Origin: Ignavibacteriales bacterium
Lineage (GTDB): Bacteria > Bacteroidota > Ignavibacteria > UBA10030
Assembly (NCBI GenBank): GCA_016192345.1
Contig: JACPUH010000067.1
Span: 1-32,114, forward strand
Direction: 5' to 3'
Length of the DNA stretch: 32,114 nucleotides
The translations under genes and the position numbers were made by a program. This document shows positions 1-7,543 of this stretch, in pieces. A model generated the notes under the pieces. That model made no database searches. It was given only the letters and a program-made list of their open reading frames with translations, and was not told where the DNA came from. How positions within the stretch are numbered: position 1 is the stretch's first letter; each line of letters starts with the position of its first letter.

Positions 1-66
1 AAAGCAAGCGGATGGGAGTAGCATTCTATTTTTCTCGGCGGCCTCTGAGGCCCCCTACACTCTTAC

Positions 67-561
67 TCATTCTCCTGCAACCGTTCGGGCCTCCTTGAGC
101 CATTGTCGCAGGGAGAGCACCATTCGTTCCAAGCCCTCTGCGAGAGGACCGTGCAAACTCTCCGGCATATCCTCAAGCAGTTTTTCATGAATCCGAAGGT
201 ATTGTTCCTCCAACGTACGGACAAAAACTGCTCCCTTCGGGGTCAGACACACATCGATACTGCGCCGGTCTTCGGGGTCAATCGATCGCCTCACAAATCC
301 CTTCTCTTCAAGGCTCTCCAGGATGCGCGAGAGGCGGCTCCCGCTGATACTCATCCCTGCCAACAACGCCTTCACCGTCATTTGCTGCTCATGCCGGAAC
401 ATCCAGAGCGTCCGGAATTCCGGTACGGAAGCATGGAACCTGGAAGCAAGGCGCTCTTCTTCCTCCTGACAGCCCGCCAACAATTCCAAGGTGAGTAACG
501 CTACCTGCGTGGCCTGCTGTTCGATCACTTCCATAGCCCGTTCCGTGCTCAATTCAAGCAT
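67..561 (-). CDS. MarR-family transcriptional regulator
   Basis: This is a winged-helix DNA-binding regulator of the MarR family, which usually act as dimers and repress a nearby promoter until a small ligand binds. The central part shows the family pattern: a recognition-helix stretch (MTVKALLAGMSISGSRLSRILESLEEKGFVRR) followed by the wing loop with DPEDRRSIDVCLTPKG, where the DxRxxxxxLT signature is typical. Length (about 164 aa) is normal. I place the start at the ATG at 561; an in-frame TTG at 573 is possible, and neither has a strong ribosome site. A 20-bp palindrome lies directly upstream (563-582), consistent with autoregulation. It is the last gene after the oxoacid oxidoreductase cluster, 182 bases downstream of it, so it may control that cluster; the ligand is unknown. 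Confidence 0.88.
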   Translation of the reverse strand: MLELSTERAMEVIEQQATQVALLTLELLAGCQEEEERLASRFHASVPEFRTLWMFRHEQQMTVKALLAGMSISGSRLSRILESLEEKGFVRRSIDPEDRRSIDVCLTPKGAVFVRTLEEQYLRIHEKLLEDMPESLHGPLAEGLERMVLSLRQWLKEARTVAGE

Positions 562-562
562 T

Positions 563-582
563 GTATGAAACAAAATTCATAC
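563..582. promoter_or_regulatory. Candidate MarR operator palindrome
   Basis: A perfect 7-bp inverted repeat GTATGAA / TTCATAC with a 6-base spacer lies immediately upstream of the ATG of the MarR gene. Size and symmetry (20 bp, dyad) match operators bound by MarR dimers, which often overlap their own promoter. The regulatory role is inferred from position. Confidence 0.5.
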
Positions 583-743
583 CATCCGCCAAGCCTCCGG
601 ATTACTCGATTTTGGCCTGACTTACAACAACCCGATTGCGGAAATTCCCGATCTCGCAAAACAGGGAGGCCGGGTTTCTCACTTCTTCATCCCTTTTGCC
701 GGCACCTATTGCCATTTTTGAGAATTCCTGCCGTCAATAAGGG

Positions 744-2120
744 TCACGCTCTTACTTCCATTCCAGTCTCCTCCAGACGATCCACCTTCGCGAAGAGCTT
801 ATCCACGTTCCCGCGATACCGTTCATGTAGAACCGACTGAAGTATTTCACGACTCATGACATGATGCTTCATCACTGCAAACACCAGAGCACCGAGCGCC
901 GCCTCCTTGAATCCGAAGACTTGACGAAAAGGAAAGCGATGAAGCTTACCCCCCGTCTCCGGCGCAGGAAGCGAATCATCGATGTACATGGCGGAGGAGG
1001 AGCCAAGCCGTTCCGGGATGGAACGCGACTGGACATCGCGCAACCCATCGGCTGAGGTCACAAGGACGATATCAGGCCGTTGAATGCCGGTAAATCCTAT
1101 TTCTTCCGGACTCCACCAGAGTTCCGAGGCGGAGAACCCCGACCCTTGTGTCACCGGGTTGTCGTTTTTTTGGGAAATGTACAGACCGCTCGCGACTGCA
1201 GCAGCACAGACGAGGCCGGCGGAGGATTGTATTCGCTCACCCGCACTCCCTGCGATGACAACACTCAACGCGTGCTTCAACTGAGGAACTTTTCCGGCCG
1301 GGCGCAGGATCTCGTCGTGTGGCACCGGCCCCTGATGCCGCTCTTTTTGCTTCTCGTTCCATCGTTCAGCAAACGCCGTGCGGTCCTTCCGATCGGTAAG
1401 GAGGCCGAGGGTCCAGCCATTCCGACCGGCGATGTCCCGGAGCTTTCTGCCGTCCAGTTCATTGGAGGGAACGGCGAACTCGGTGCAGAGTTCCAGCACC
1501 TCGATCACCGAAAAGCCCTTGAACGCAATCGCCTGCCGCAGTAGTTCCGGGAACGATGGATCGGTCGCCATGGTCCTTGCCACAAACGGGGCATGGCTCG
1601 CCTGGAGGATGGTACACAGATCGACGGGCGGAACAATATTCCCGTAAGGAGTCGTGGCGGTGACAAAACATTCCGGTGTGACACTGGACCCCTGCCCCCC
1701 CGTCATCCCGTACACGAAGTTGTTACAGATAAGGACGGTCACGTCGATATTCAGCATCGCCGCATGGACAAGGTGCTGGAGCCCGATCATGGCGCCTCCA
1801 TCACCGATGAGAACGACGGTCTTCAGGGACCCGCCGTCAAGGACCGAATCGGCAAGGGCAATACCGGTGGCAAAAGCGGTCGAGCGCCCGTGAGTCGTAT
1901 GGATCGTGTGGAGTTCCTTGAACAACCCATCCGCGAGGCCGATGCATCCGATATCCGTCACCAATGCAAGGCGATGCGGGGGGACCTGCAACTCGACCAA
2001 CGCTTCGTTGAGTCTCCGCAGGACTGACGTATGCCCACACCCCTTACAGAACGGAAAGCGCGGATTATCCACCAAGTAGGTGGAATGGATCGGGAGGATG
2101 GATGTTATGCCGGTTGCCAT
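744..2120 (-). CDS. 2-oxoacid:ferredoxin oxidoreductase, fused beta-gamma subunit
   Basis: This protein joins two subunits of a thiamine-diphosphate, iron-sulfur 2-oxoacid:ferredoxin oxidoreductase, which decarboxylates a 2-oxoacid with CoA and passes electrons to ferredoxin. Residues 1-230 are the beta subunit: FCKGCGH (C25, C28), C59 in DIGC and C212 are the likely 4Fe-4S ligands, and GDGG at 107-110 with NN at 133-134 and the following YGMTGGQ form the thiamine-diphosphate site. Residues about 281-440 are a gamma-type domain (VVIAGSAGERIQ onward), joined through a hydrophilic linker at 240-280. The alpha partner gene lies just upstream and overlaps by 16 bases. The substrate cannot be read from the sequence; pyruvate, 2-oxoglutarate, branched-chain and aryl oxoacids are all possible. 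Confidence 0.88.
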   Translation of the reverse strand: MATGITSILPIHSTYLVDNPRFPFCKGCGHTSVLRRLNEALVELQVPPHRLALVTDIGCIGLADGLFKELHTIHTTHGRSTAFATGIALADSVLDGGSLKTVVLIGDGGAMIGLQHLVHAAMLNIDVTVLICNNFVYGMTGGQGSSVTPECFVTATTPYGNIVPPVDLCTILQASHAPFVARTMATDPSFPELLRQAIAFKGFSVIEVLELCTEFAVPSNELDGRKLRDIAGRNGWTLGLLTDRKDRTAFAERWNEKQKERHQGPVPHDEILRPAGKVPQLKHALSVVIAGSAGERIQSSAGLVCAAAVASGLYISQKNDNPVTQGSGFSASELWWSPEEIGFTGIQRPDIVLVTSADGLRDVQSRSIPERLGSSSAMYIDDSLPAPETGGKLHRFPFRQVFGFKEAALGALVFAVMKHHVMSREILQSVLHERYRGNVDKLFAKVDRLEETGMEVRA

Positions 2121-3331
2121 GGTTCCTCAAAAACCGCTTCCAGGATCTCCTCCGGGGTGATCATGGCTCCAATCTTGTTCACCCCCCGCACTTTCGCTCC
2201 TTTGCAGTACCGTTCGAGGACCGAACGGTACAGTCCCGACATATTTTCCTCTGCGACCAGGACAGTGTCGACCCCCTGAAGAGCGTGGGCCAATTTCTTG
2301 ACGGGGATGGGAAACAACGAGTGGATCACCAACAGGGAAATCCGTTCACCGGCATTCCGTGCCTGCTGCACGGCGCTGCGGGCCGCCCGGGCGGTCACTC
2401 CGTAACTCACGACCAGGGTCGTTGCCGAAGGTTGAAGATCGGAGACCACGGAGACAAAATCGTCGCGACGCCAGCTGATTTTCTGTTCAAGATGTTTCAG
2501 GACATCAATGGTTTCTGTGGAGTTCTTCTGCAATCGCCCCTGCTTATCGTGGGCGGAACCCGTGGCCGTTACCTTTCGGTCACCGCCGACCGGTGCAAAG
2601 GGGGGAATTTCGTGGAGTGCATCGAAGTAATATGTTCCTTTTCGCTCTGTCCGGTTGTGCGTGCCGAGGTCCCGAAAGGCAAAATTCGAAGGTCGGTTCT
2701 GCGCCGTTGACCGTGGAAGCGATGAGAAGTCAACACTTTCGATGGTCATCCCGGTCTCCTTGTCGCTCAGGAGGATCACCGGCATCCGGAGCAATTCAGC
2801 CCAGGTGAACGCGAGAATGGTCAGTTCATAACACTCAGAGGCGTTGGTCGGACAGAGAACGGGGAGGGTGTATCCGCCCGACGTGCAAAATTCCGCGAGC
2901 AGGACGTCTCCCTGAGCTCCCTGCGTTGCCCCGCCGGTACTCGGGCCCAACCGCTGAACGAGCGAAACCACCAAGGGTGTCTCCGTCATTAATGCATACT
3001 GGATCGATTCGATCATCAGTGCCCAGCCGGGGCCCGACGTTGCCGTCATGGATCGAGAGCCGCGCATCGACGCGCCGATGCAATACGCAATGGCGGAGAT
3101 CTCATCCGGAGCGCTGAGGGCAATGCCCCCCTTGGCCGGGAGAAGATCGATCATCGTTTTGAAAATACCGGTAGCGGGCGTAATGGGGTAGCCGGCGAAG
3201 AACATACATCCTGCCTGAAGCGCTCCTTCGGCCATCATCTGGTTGCCGGAGCGTAAGCGGATGGATTGGGGAAGATGGGATTGGGCCTTGCGCGCCATGG
3301 AGGAGAGGGCCTCAGCAACCGGCAGGATCAT
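2105..3331 (-). CDS. 2-oxoacid:ferredoxin oxidoreductase alpha subunit (second set)
   Basis: This is the alpha subunit that pairs with the downstream fused beta-gamma protein. The family signature GYPITP is at 47-52, followed by SAPDEISAIAYCIGASMRGSRSMTATSGPGWALMIE, the conserved core of the pyrimidine-binding domain. The second half (from about residue 295) has the C-terminal domain-II pattern (TTLVVSYGVTARAARSAVQQAR). The length of 408 aa is in the family range. The start ATG lies 20 bases inside the preceding small gene, so the two are probably translationally coupled. The sequence differs clearly from the other alpha subunit in the window (5451-6536), so this is a second enzyme and not a recent duplicate. 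Confidence 0.9.
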   Translation of the reverse strand: MILPVAEALSSMARKAQSHLPQSIRLRSGNQMMAEGALQAGCMFFAGYPITPATGIFKTMIDLLPAKGGIALSAPDEISAIAYCIGASMRGSRSMTATSGPGWALMIESIQYALMTETPLVVSLVQRLGPSTGGATQGAQGDVLLAEFCTSGGYTLPVLCPTNASECYELTILAFTWAELLRMPVILLSDKETGMTIESVDFSSLPRSTAQNRPSNFAFRDLGTHNRTERKGTYYFDALHEIPPFAPVGGDRKVTATGSAHDKQGRLQKNSTETIDVLKHLEQKISWRRDDFVSVVSDLQPSATTLVVSYGVTARAARSAVQQARNAGERISLLVIHSLFPIPVKKLAHALQGVDTVLVAEENMSGLYRSVLERYCKGAKVRGVNKIGAMITPEEILEAVFEEPWQPA

Positions 3332-3581
3332 AACTTGCCATCACCCCGTCCAGCGCCTGCCCCCTCGCCTGCAGCTCGTTCAATTTCTGGACGATCTTCA
3401 GCACATTGCTGCTCCGCTCCTGTACGAGGTTCTCAACAAATTGTTCGACATCGGGATAATCACATAACGCGGCAACGCGCTGGTAAAACTTCACCATCTC
3501 GTTTTCCCGCCTCATCGCTTCGTTGAGCAGACCGCAACTGTTGCGGCACGCATGGGCACAACGGAGATCATCGATATTCAT
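3312..3581 (-). CDS. Small Cys-rich helical protein, ferritin-like pattern, unknown function
   Basis: I do not recognise this 89-aa protein. The N-terminus carries a CX3CX3C motif (C8, C12, C16), with further cysteines at 40 and at the very C-terminus (C89). The rest looks like a helical hairpin (ENEMVKFYQRVAALCDYPDV, then EQFVENLVQERSSNVLKIVQKL) that resembles half of a rubrerythrin/ferritin-like bundle, but the usual metal-binding ExxH histidines are missing. It has its own ribosome site (GAGGATG), sits between the gamma-subunit gene and the second alpha gene, and overlaps the latter by 20 bases. This points to a role with the oxidoreductase, perhaps an electron-transfer or assembly partner, but that is a guess. 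Confidence 0.7.
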   Translation of the reverse strand: MNIDDLRCAHACRNSCGLLNEAMRRENEMVKFYQRVAALCDYPDVEQFVENLVQERSSNVLKIVQKLNELQARGQALDGVMASYDPAGC

Positions 3582-3590
3582 GGCATCCTC

Positions 3591-4202
3591 TTAATTGTGT
3601 CTCTCCACAGGAATTCCGGTCCCGGGGCCGGCGAGAGTTCGCTTCGATGACCGCTCTCTCCTGAACGCAAATTCGATTCCAGCCATCAAGGCCTGCTTGT
3701 TCAGCGGCAGCAGGTGGTGGTGGCGTTCGGGAAGGACCCCCTTCAGCGCTTCCAGAATACTCTCCGATTGTACCAGGGGACAACGCTGAAGGAACGCCCC
3801 CAGCATCACCATATTGGCGACCTGCTTCTTGCCAAGTTTTACCGCCTCCTGGAGGGCGGGGACACCCAACACTTCGATATCCGTACGTTTCGGAGGACGA
3901 ATCATGGCCGACTCCTCAAAGAACAGCATCCCGCCCGGCTTGACGCTCCCCTCGAACTTCTCCAGCGAAGGTTGGTTGAGAATCACCGCCGAGTCAAAGC
4001 GTGACACGATCGGGGAACTGATCCTCGACTCCGAAACGATCACCGTACAGTTGGCAGTCCCTCCCCGCATTTCCGGACCATAGGAAGGCATCCAACTCAC
4101 TTCCTTTCCTTCAATCATCGCCCCGTACGAAAGGATCTGGCCCAGGGAAAGAACCCCCTGTCCTCCAAATCCCGAAACAATCATCTCGTGTGCTTGATGC
4201 AT
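3591..4202 (-). CDS. 2-oxoacid:ferredoxin oxidoreductase gamma subunit
   Basis: This is the stand-alone gamma subunit (about 203 aa, usual size) of a 2-oxoacid:ferredoxin oxidoreductase. The hallmark GFGGQG loop is at 11-16, and SYGPEMRGGTANCTVIVSE near 40-55 is the second conserved block of the family. It most likely completes the heterotetramer made of the ferredoxin-like delta (6569-6820), alpha (5451-6536) and beta (4631-5395) subunits upstream, although one unrelated small gene (4232-4579) lies between. The start ATG has GGAG about 7 bases upstream. The C-terminus is unusually basic (RRERSSKRT) before the stop. Confidence 0.92.
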   Translation of the reverse strand: MHQAHEMIVSGFGGQGVLSLGQILSYGAMIEGKEVSWMPSYGPEMRGGTANCTVIVSESRISSPIVSRFDSAVILNQPSLEKFEGSVKPGGMLFFEESAMIRPPKRTDIEVLGVPALQEAVKLGKKQVANMVMLGAFLQRCPLVQSESILEALKGVLPERHHHLLPLNKQALMAGIEFAFRRERSSKRTLAGPGTGIPVERHN

Positions 4203-4231
4203 AGATTCGCTCCAATCAAATACGTGAACAT

Positions 4232-4579
4232 TCAGCCACCGGGTGAACCGGCCGGCGCGACGGTGAAGGAATACCTCAACCCCTCCTTGGGACCGTCTTT
4301 CGAGACGCCATTCACCACATACTCCACAAGGTCGCCCTCCCGAAACGGGCCGATCGTGGCAAGCCAGTAACTGTTCCCTTTCGCGTCGTCGTTATATTGC
4401 CAGAAAGCCTGCACCTCTTCCTCGTTTCTCTTCCCGTCCTTCCCCATCACAGACCACTGCACCGACACATATTGCCCCATTTCAATCGGCCACGTTCCAA
4501 TCCAGAGGCCCACCGGTACATCTTCCATCACTTCGTTCGGACTCCGGAATGCGTCCGTTGTATCATGCCAGAGTTCCAT
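4232..4579 (-). CDS. Small beta-rich protein of unknown function inside the oxidoreductase cluster
   Basis: A 115-aa protein without signal peptide or membrane segment. Many tryptophans and alternating beta-strand patterns (VPVGLWIGTWPIEMGQYVSVQWSV, then SYWLATIGPFREGDLVEYVVNGV) suggest a compact beta-sandwich similar in feel to carbohydrate-binding or Ig-like modules; I cannot name the family. A strong ribosome site (AAGGAGGAG) precedes the ATG. It lies between the beta and gamma subunit genes in the same orientation, with 51 bases to the former and 29 to the latter, so it is co-transcribed and may be a subunit or assembly partner. A soluble cytoplasmic location is inferred from the lack of an export signal. 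Confidence 0.72.
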   Translation of the reverse strand: MELWHDTTDAFRSPNEVMEDVPVGLWIGTWPIEMGQYVSVQWSVMGKDGKRNEEEVQAFWQYNDDAKGNSYWLATIGPFREGDLVEYVVNGVSKDGPKEGLRYSFTVAPAGSPGG

Positions 4580-4630
4580 GGCTCCTCCTTAACCCTTCCG
4601 CGCCGGCGTTCTGCTCCAGGCACGGTCCAC

Positions 4631-5395
4631 TCATTGCGGCACCTTGAGATCTCCCAACGGGTACATCGGGAACATATTCTTCTCCATCCATGCATTCGCT
4701 TCCACCGGCGTCATTTTCCAACCGGAGGGACAGTTCGAAACGACTTCCACAAAGCAGATCCCTTTTTTACGCGGTTGGTACTCCAGCGCAAGCCGGAGGG
4801 CCTTCTTCGTTTTCCGCACGGCATTCGTCGTATGGACCGCCTGGCGCGTAACATAGTACGCCCCGGGCAATTGTGCAATCAGGTCGGTTATCTTCAGAGG
4901 GAAGCCCATGACCGCCTGTTGCCGTCCAAACGGAGTCGTTGACGTGACCATTCCAAGGAGGGTCGTCGGGGCCATTTGGCCGCCGGTCATGCCGTAAATC
5001 GCGTTGTTGATAAAGACGACGAGGATGTTTTCCCCCCTGTTCGCGGTATGGATTGTCTCCCCCGTTCCGATCGCAGCGAGATCCCCATCCCCCTGATAAG
5101 AAAAAACGTACTTGTCCGGAAAAACCCTCTTGACCCCGGTGGCCACGGCAGCCGCACGCCCATGCGCCGCCTCCTGCATGTCCACATTCATGTAATTGTA
5201 GGCAAAAACCGAGCACCCGACCGGAGCGATACCGATGGTCTGCTCCTGGATCCCCATTTCTTCCACCACCTCCATAAGCAGCTTATGGACCACCCCGTGA
5301 CCGCATCCCGGACAATAATGAAAAGGGGTATCGGTTAGCGTGGAGGGTTTCTGATAGACAAGCTCCATACCGTTTGTTGTTGTGACGACTTCCAT
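4631..5395 (-). CDS. 2-oxoacid:ferredoxin oxidoreductase beta subunit (VorA/KorB-type)
   Basis: This is the thiamine-diphosphate and 4Fe-4S binding beta subunit of a four-subunit 2-oxoacid:ferredoxin oxidoreductase. FHYCPGCGHG supplies C28 and C31, with C61 (PVGC) and C222 (SNCPSGW) as the other likely cluster ligands; GDGDL at 102-106 and NN at 130-131 followed by YGMTGGQ form the cofactor site. An upstream in-frame extension to 5491 is open, but the ATG at 5395 has AAGGAG seven bases ahead and begins right where family similarity begins, so I use it (254 aa). It follows the alpha gene by 55 bases and forms one unit with it. Confidence 0.92.
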   Translation of the reverse strand: MEVVTTTNGMELVYQKPSTLTDTPFHYCPGCGHGVVHKLLMEVVEEMGIQEQTIGIAPVGCSVFAYNYMNVDMQEAAHGRAAAVATGVKRVFPDKYVFSYQGDGDLAAIGTGETIHTANRGENILVVFINNAIYGMTGGQMAPTTLLGMVTSTTPFGRQQAVMGFPLKITDLIAQLPGAYYVTRQAVHTTNAVRKTKKALRLALEYQPRKKGICFVEVVSNCPSGWKMTPVEANAWMEKNMFPMYPLGDLKVPQ

Positions 5396-5450
5396 GGGAA
5401 GCTCCTTGAGAAGGCTGTTGAACAGGCAGATTCCCCGTTGAGGCTGAACC

Positions 5451-6536
5451 TCAGACCGCGGGAATCCGGTACGATTCGGCGATCGATTCAATCTCTTCCA
5501 ATACTTCTTCGGGGGAAGGGATCATCCCTCCCATGCGCCCCTTGAATGCAACGGGTCTCCCACCCGCAACGGCGAGTCGAACATCCTCGACCATTTGACC
5601 GGCGTTCATTTCCACCACCAGGAAGGAAATCACCTTGCGGCTCAAGCTGGAAATAATCTGACTCGGAAACGGGTAGAGCGTTATCGGTCTCAGGAGTCCG
5701 GCCTTGATTCCTTTTTCACGGGCAAGCTCCACGGCCTTTTGGGCAATCCGGGCAGCCAGGCCAAACGCCACAAGCAGGATCTCCGCATCGTTTGTCTCAA
5801 TCTCTTCGTACCGAACCTCCTGTTGGATCTCATGATACTTCTTTTGGAGATGGAGGTTGACCTCCTCCATCCTTTCCGGCTCAATGAAGAGGGAGGTAAT
5901 GATGTTGCGTTCGCGTGACGCAGGCTTCCCCACGGTTGCCCAGGGCTTGTCACCGGGCGGAAGCGACCCCTCGGCAGGGAGACTCACTTTCTCCATCATC
6001 TGGCCCAGGGCACCATCGGCAAGGATCATGGCCGGGTTACGGTATTTCTCCGACAGGCGGAATGCGTCGAACACAAAGTCGGCCATCTCCTGGACGGACG
6101 AGGGGGCCAGAACGATCAAATGATAATCGCCATGCCCTCCCCCCTTCGTGGCCTGGAAGTAATCGCTTTGAGCAGGTTGTATGGTCCCCAAACCCGGGCC
6201 ACCGCGGCTCACGTTGACCACAAGGCACGGCAACTGGGCGGAAGTCATGTACGAAAGACCTTCCTGCATCAGGCTGATGCCGGGGCTCGAGGAGGAGGTC
6301 ATCGCGCGCGCTCCGGCCCCTGCCGCTCCATACACCATGTTGATCGCGGCGAGTTCGCTTTCTGCCTGCAACACCACTGCGCCCCGCTTCGCTCCATGTT
6401 CCGTCAGGTACTCCAGGATCTCCGATTGGGGGGTAATCGGATACCCGAAGTATGCCTGCAGACCGGCACGCAGCGCAGCTTCGGCCAACGCTTCATTCCC
6501 CTTCATCAAACGAGGTGGTTCTTTTTTCTGATTCAT
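5451..6536 (-). CDS. vorB: 2-oxoacid:ferredoxin oxidoreductase alpha subunit (VorB-type)
   Basis: This is the alpha subunit of the first 2-oxoacid:ferredoxin oxidoreductase. The N-terminus LMKGNEALAEAALRAGLQAYFGYPITPQSEI is characteristic of the group named VorB (3-methyl-2-oxobutanoate dehydrogenase subunit) and of KorA; GYPITP is at 31-36. The core ESELAAINMVYGAAGAGARAMTSSSSPG and the C-terminal domain-II segment (ILLVAFGLAARIAQKAVELAREKGIKAGLLRP) are intact over 361 aa. The ATG has GAGG upstream. The name VorB implies branched-chain 2-oxoacids, but this group also includes enzymes acting on 2-oxoglutarate, so the substrate remains open. Confidence 0.9.
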   Translation of the reverse strand: MNQKKEPPRLMKGNEALAEAALRAGLQAYFGYPITPQSEILEYLTEHGAKRGAVVLQAESELAAINMVYGAAGAGARAMTSSSSPGISLMQEGLSYMTSAQLPCLVVNVSRGGPGLGTIQPAQSDYFQATKGGGHGDYHLIVLAPSSVQEMADFVFDAFRLSEKYRNPAMILADGALGQMMEKVSLPAEGSLPPGDKPWATVGKPASRERNIITSLFIEPERMEEVNLHLQKKYHEIQQEVRYEEIETNDAEILLVAFGLAARIAQKAVELAREKGIKAGLLRPITLYPFPSQIISSLSRKVISFLVVEMNAGQMVEDVRLAVAGGRPVAFKGRMGGMIPSPEEVLEEIESIAESYRIPAV

Positions 6537-6568
6537 TCAATCCTCGACTGAATTATCCATATCGGAGT

Positions 6569-6820
6569 TCATGCTTCCGCGAGGGCGGGCTCGCGTTTTA
6601 CAGGCGTTTTTTTCTGACGATAGACGGTGATAGCCGCTTCGGGACAGACGAGAGCACAGTTGGTGCAGCCCGTGCAATTCTCCTGTACCAGCATCACGAA
6701 GCGATATCCTTTGATATTGATCTTTTCCGAGAGGCCAATGCTTTCCTGGGGGCAGCTCCCGATACAGAGTTCACATCCCTTACAGAGTTCTTCGGCAACA
6801 GCGATGGTTCCGCGAATCAT
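6569..6820 (-). CDS. 2-oxoacid oxidoreductase delta subunit, 2x[4Fe-4S] ferredoxin
   Basis: This is the small ferredoxin-type delta subunit that collects electrons from the beta subunit. Two complete CX2CX2CX3C motifs are present: C13, C16, C19, C23 and C49, C52, C55, C59. An open frame extends upstream to 6961, but the ATG at 6820 has AAGGGAG at good spacing and starts directly before the ferredoxin fold (MIRGTIAVAEELCKGC), so I use it (83 aa). It is the first gene of the oxidoreductase run. The 150 bases upstream separate it from the archaemetzincin gene and probably hold a promoter, though I see no convincing one. Confidence 0.9.
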   Translation of the reverse strand: MIRGTIAVAEELCKGCELCIGSCPQESIGLSEKINIKGYRFVMLVQENCTGCTNCALVCPEAAITVYRQKKTPVKREPALAEA

Positions 6821-6970
6821 TGGATGGCTCCCTTTTGATGGATTTGCTGGTTTTTGGGCAGCAAGATATATGCCATTGCAGAGGACTTTCGAAGGGACAA
6901 AATGAGCCTTTCCGGGTGCCACATTATCATTTCTTGGAATGGTTTCCTGCGGGCTTCCCAACTTTGGAAG

Positions 6971-7543
6971 TCATCCCTGCGAGATACTCAACATTCCCCC
7001 GGGGCCGGGGCGGCAAGATTGGAGTGTCAGCTCTATGCACCCTCTGCACAACTCCGCCCGTTTCAGGTCGATCTCCTCCACATAGGTGGAGGAGCGCATG
7101 ACGCACTCAAACTGGTGGCAATGGAACAGACCAAACGTATGTCCGAGTTCATGGACGACCTCCTTTTCCAGGCGGTGAAGGAGGAGGTCCTCGTCCTCCG
7201 GCAGACCATAGAATTGGTTGCCGAGCCGGGCCGTGGAAACAACCGCAGCCTGGCCCCGGAGTTGTGCTTCGCCGAAGACAAACGTGAGAACCGGGATATA
7301 CAGATCGACGTCGACCACAGCGATCGTCTTCTGTTCCGGGAAAGGATACTGGTACAGCAGTTCTGAGAGAAGGAGGGTGGAGTTGTATTGCCCGCGGGAG
7401 GAATCGAACGCGCGGGGAAGATTGAGCGAACCCCGGGAGACCGCCGGCACCGCCCGGAATTGATCCCCAACCTTCTTCGCGACGCCAAGCAGACTATCCT
7501 GCCTGAGGGAGGACGCGTTTAGGATGCGAATCATCGGGGTCAC
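6971..7543 (-). CDS. amzA: Archaemetzincin-type zinc metalloprotease
   Basis: Archaemetzincins are small cytoplasmic metzincin peptidases found mainly in archaea and vertebrates and only patchily in bacteria; their natural substrates are poorly known. The active site HELGHTFGLFHC is at 131-142 (zinc ligands H131, H135, H141; E132 as base), followed by C147 and M149 of the Met-turn, and C166/C169. This matches the family's extra Cys4 zinc site (HC...C.M...CxxC). Length is 190 aa with the GTG start at 7543, which overlaps the response-regulator stop in a GTGA; an ATG three codons on is an alternative. Coupling to a two-component system is unusual and suggests co-expression. Confidence 0.9.
   Translation of the reverse strand: MTPMIRILNASSLRQDSLLGVAKKVGDQFRAVPAVSRGSLNLPRAFDSSRGQYNSTLLLSELLYQYPFPEQKTIAVVDVDLYIPVLTFVFGEAQLRGQAAVVSTARLGNQFYGLPEDEDLLLHRLEKEVVHELGHTFGLFHCHQFECVMRSSTYVEEIDLKRAELCRGCIELTLQSCRPGPGGMLSISQG

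Noticed and set aside
40..52. GGCCTCTGAGGCC hairpin as a terminator for the MarR gene
   Set aside because: The stem is short with almost no loop and no T run follows on the minus strand.
1080..1544. Plus-strand open frame of about 154 codons inside the beta-gamma fusion gene
   Set aside because: It lies wholly opposite a gene with clear family motifs and shows no recognisable domain or ribosome site; long antisense frames are common at this G+C content.
5396..5491. Longer N-terminus for the beta subunit starting at 5491
   Set aside because: The added residues show no family similarity and overlap the end of the alpha gene, while the ATG at 5395 has a strong ribosome site.
6906..6921. TGGCAC upstream of the ferredoxin delta-subunit gene as a sigma-54 promoter
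   Set aside because: The nearest GC lies at eleven bases rather than ten, and the surrounding -12 context is poor.
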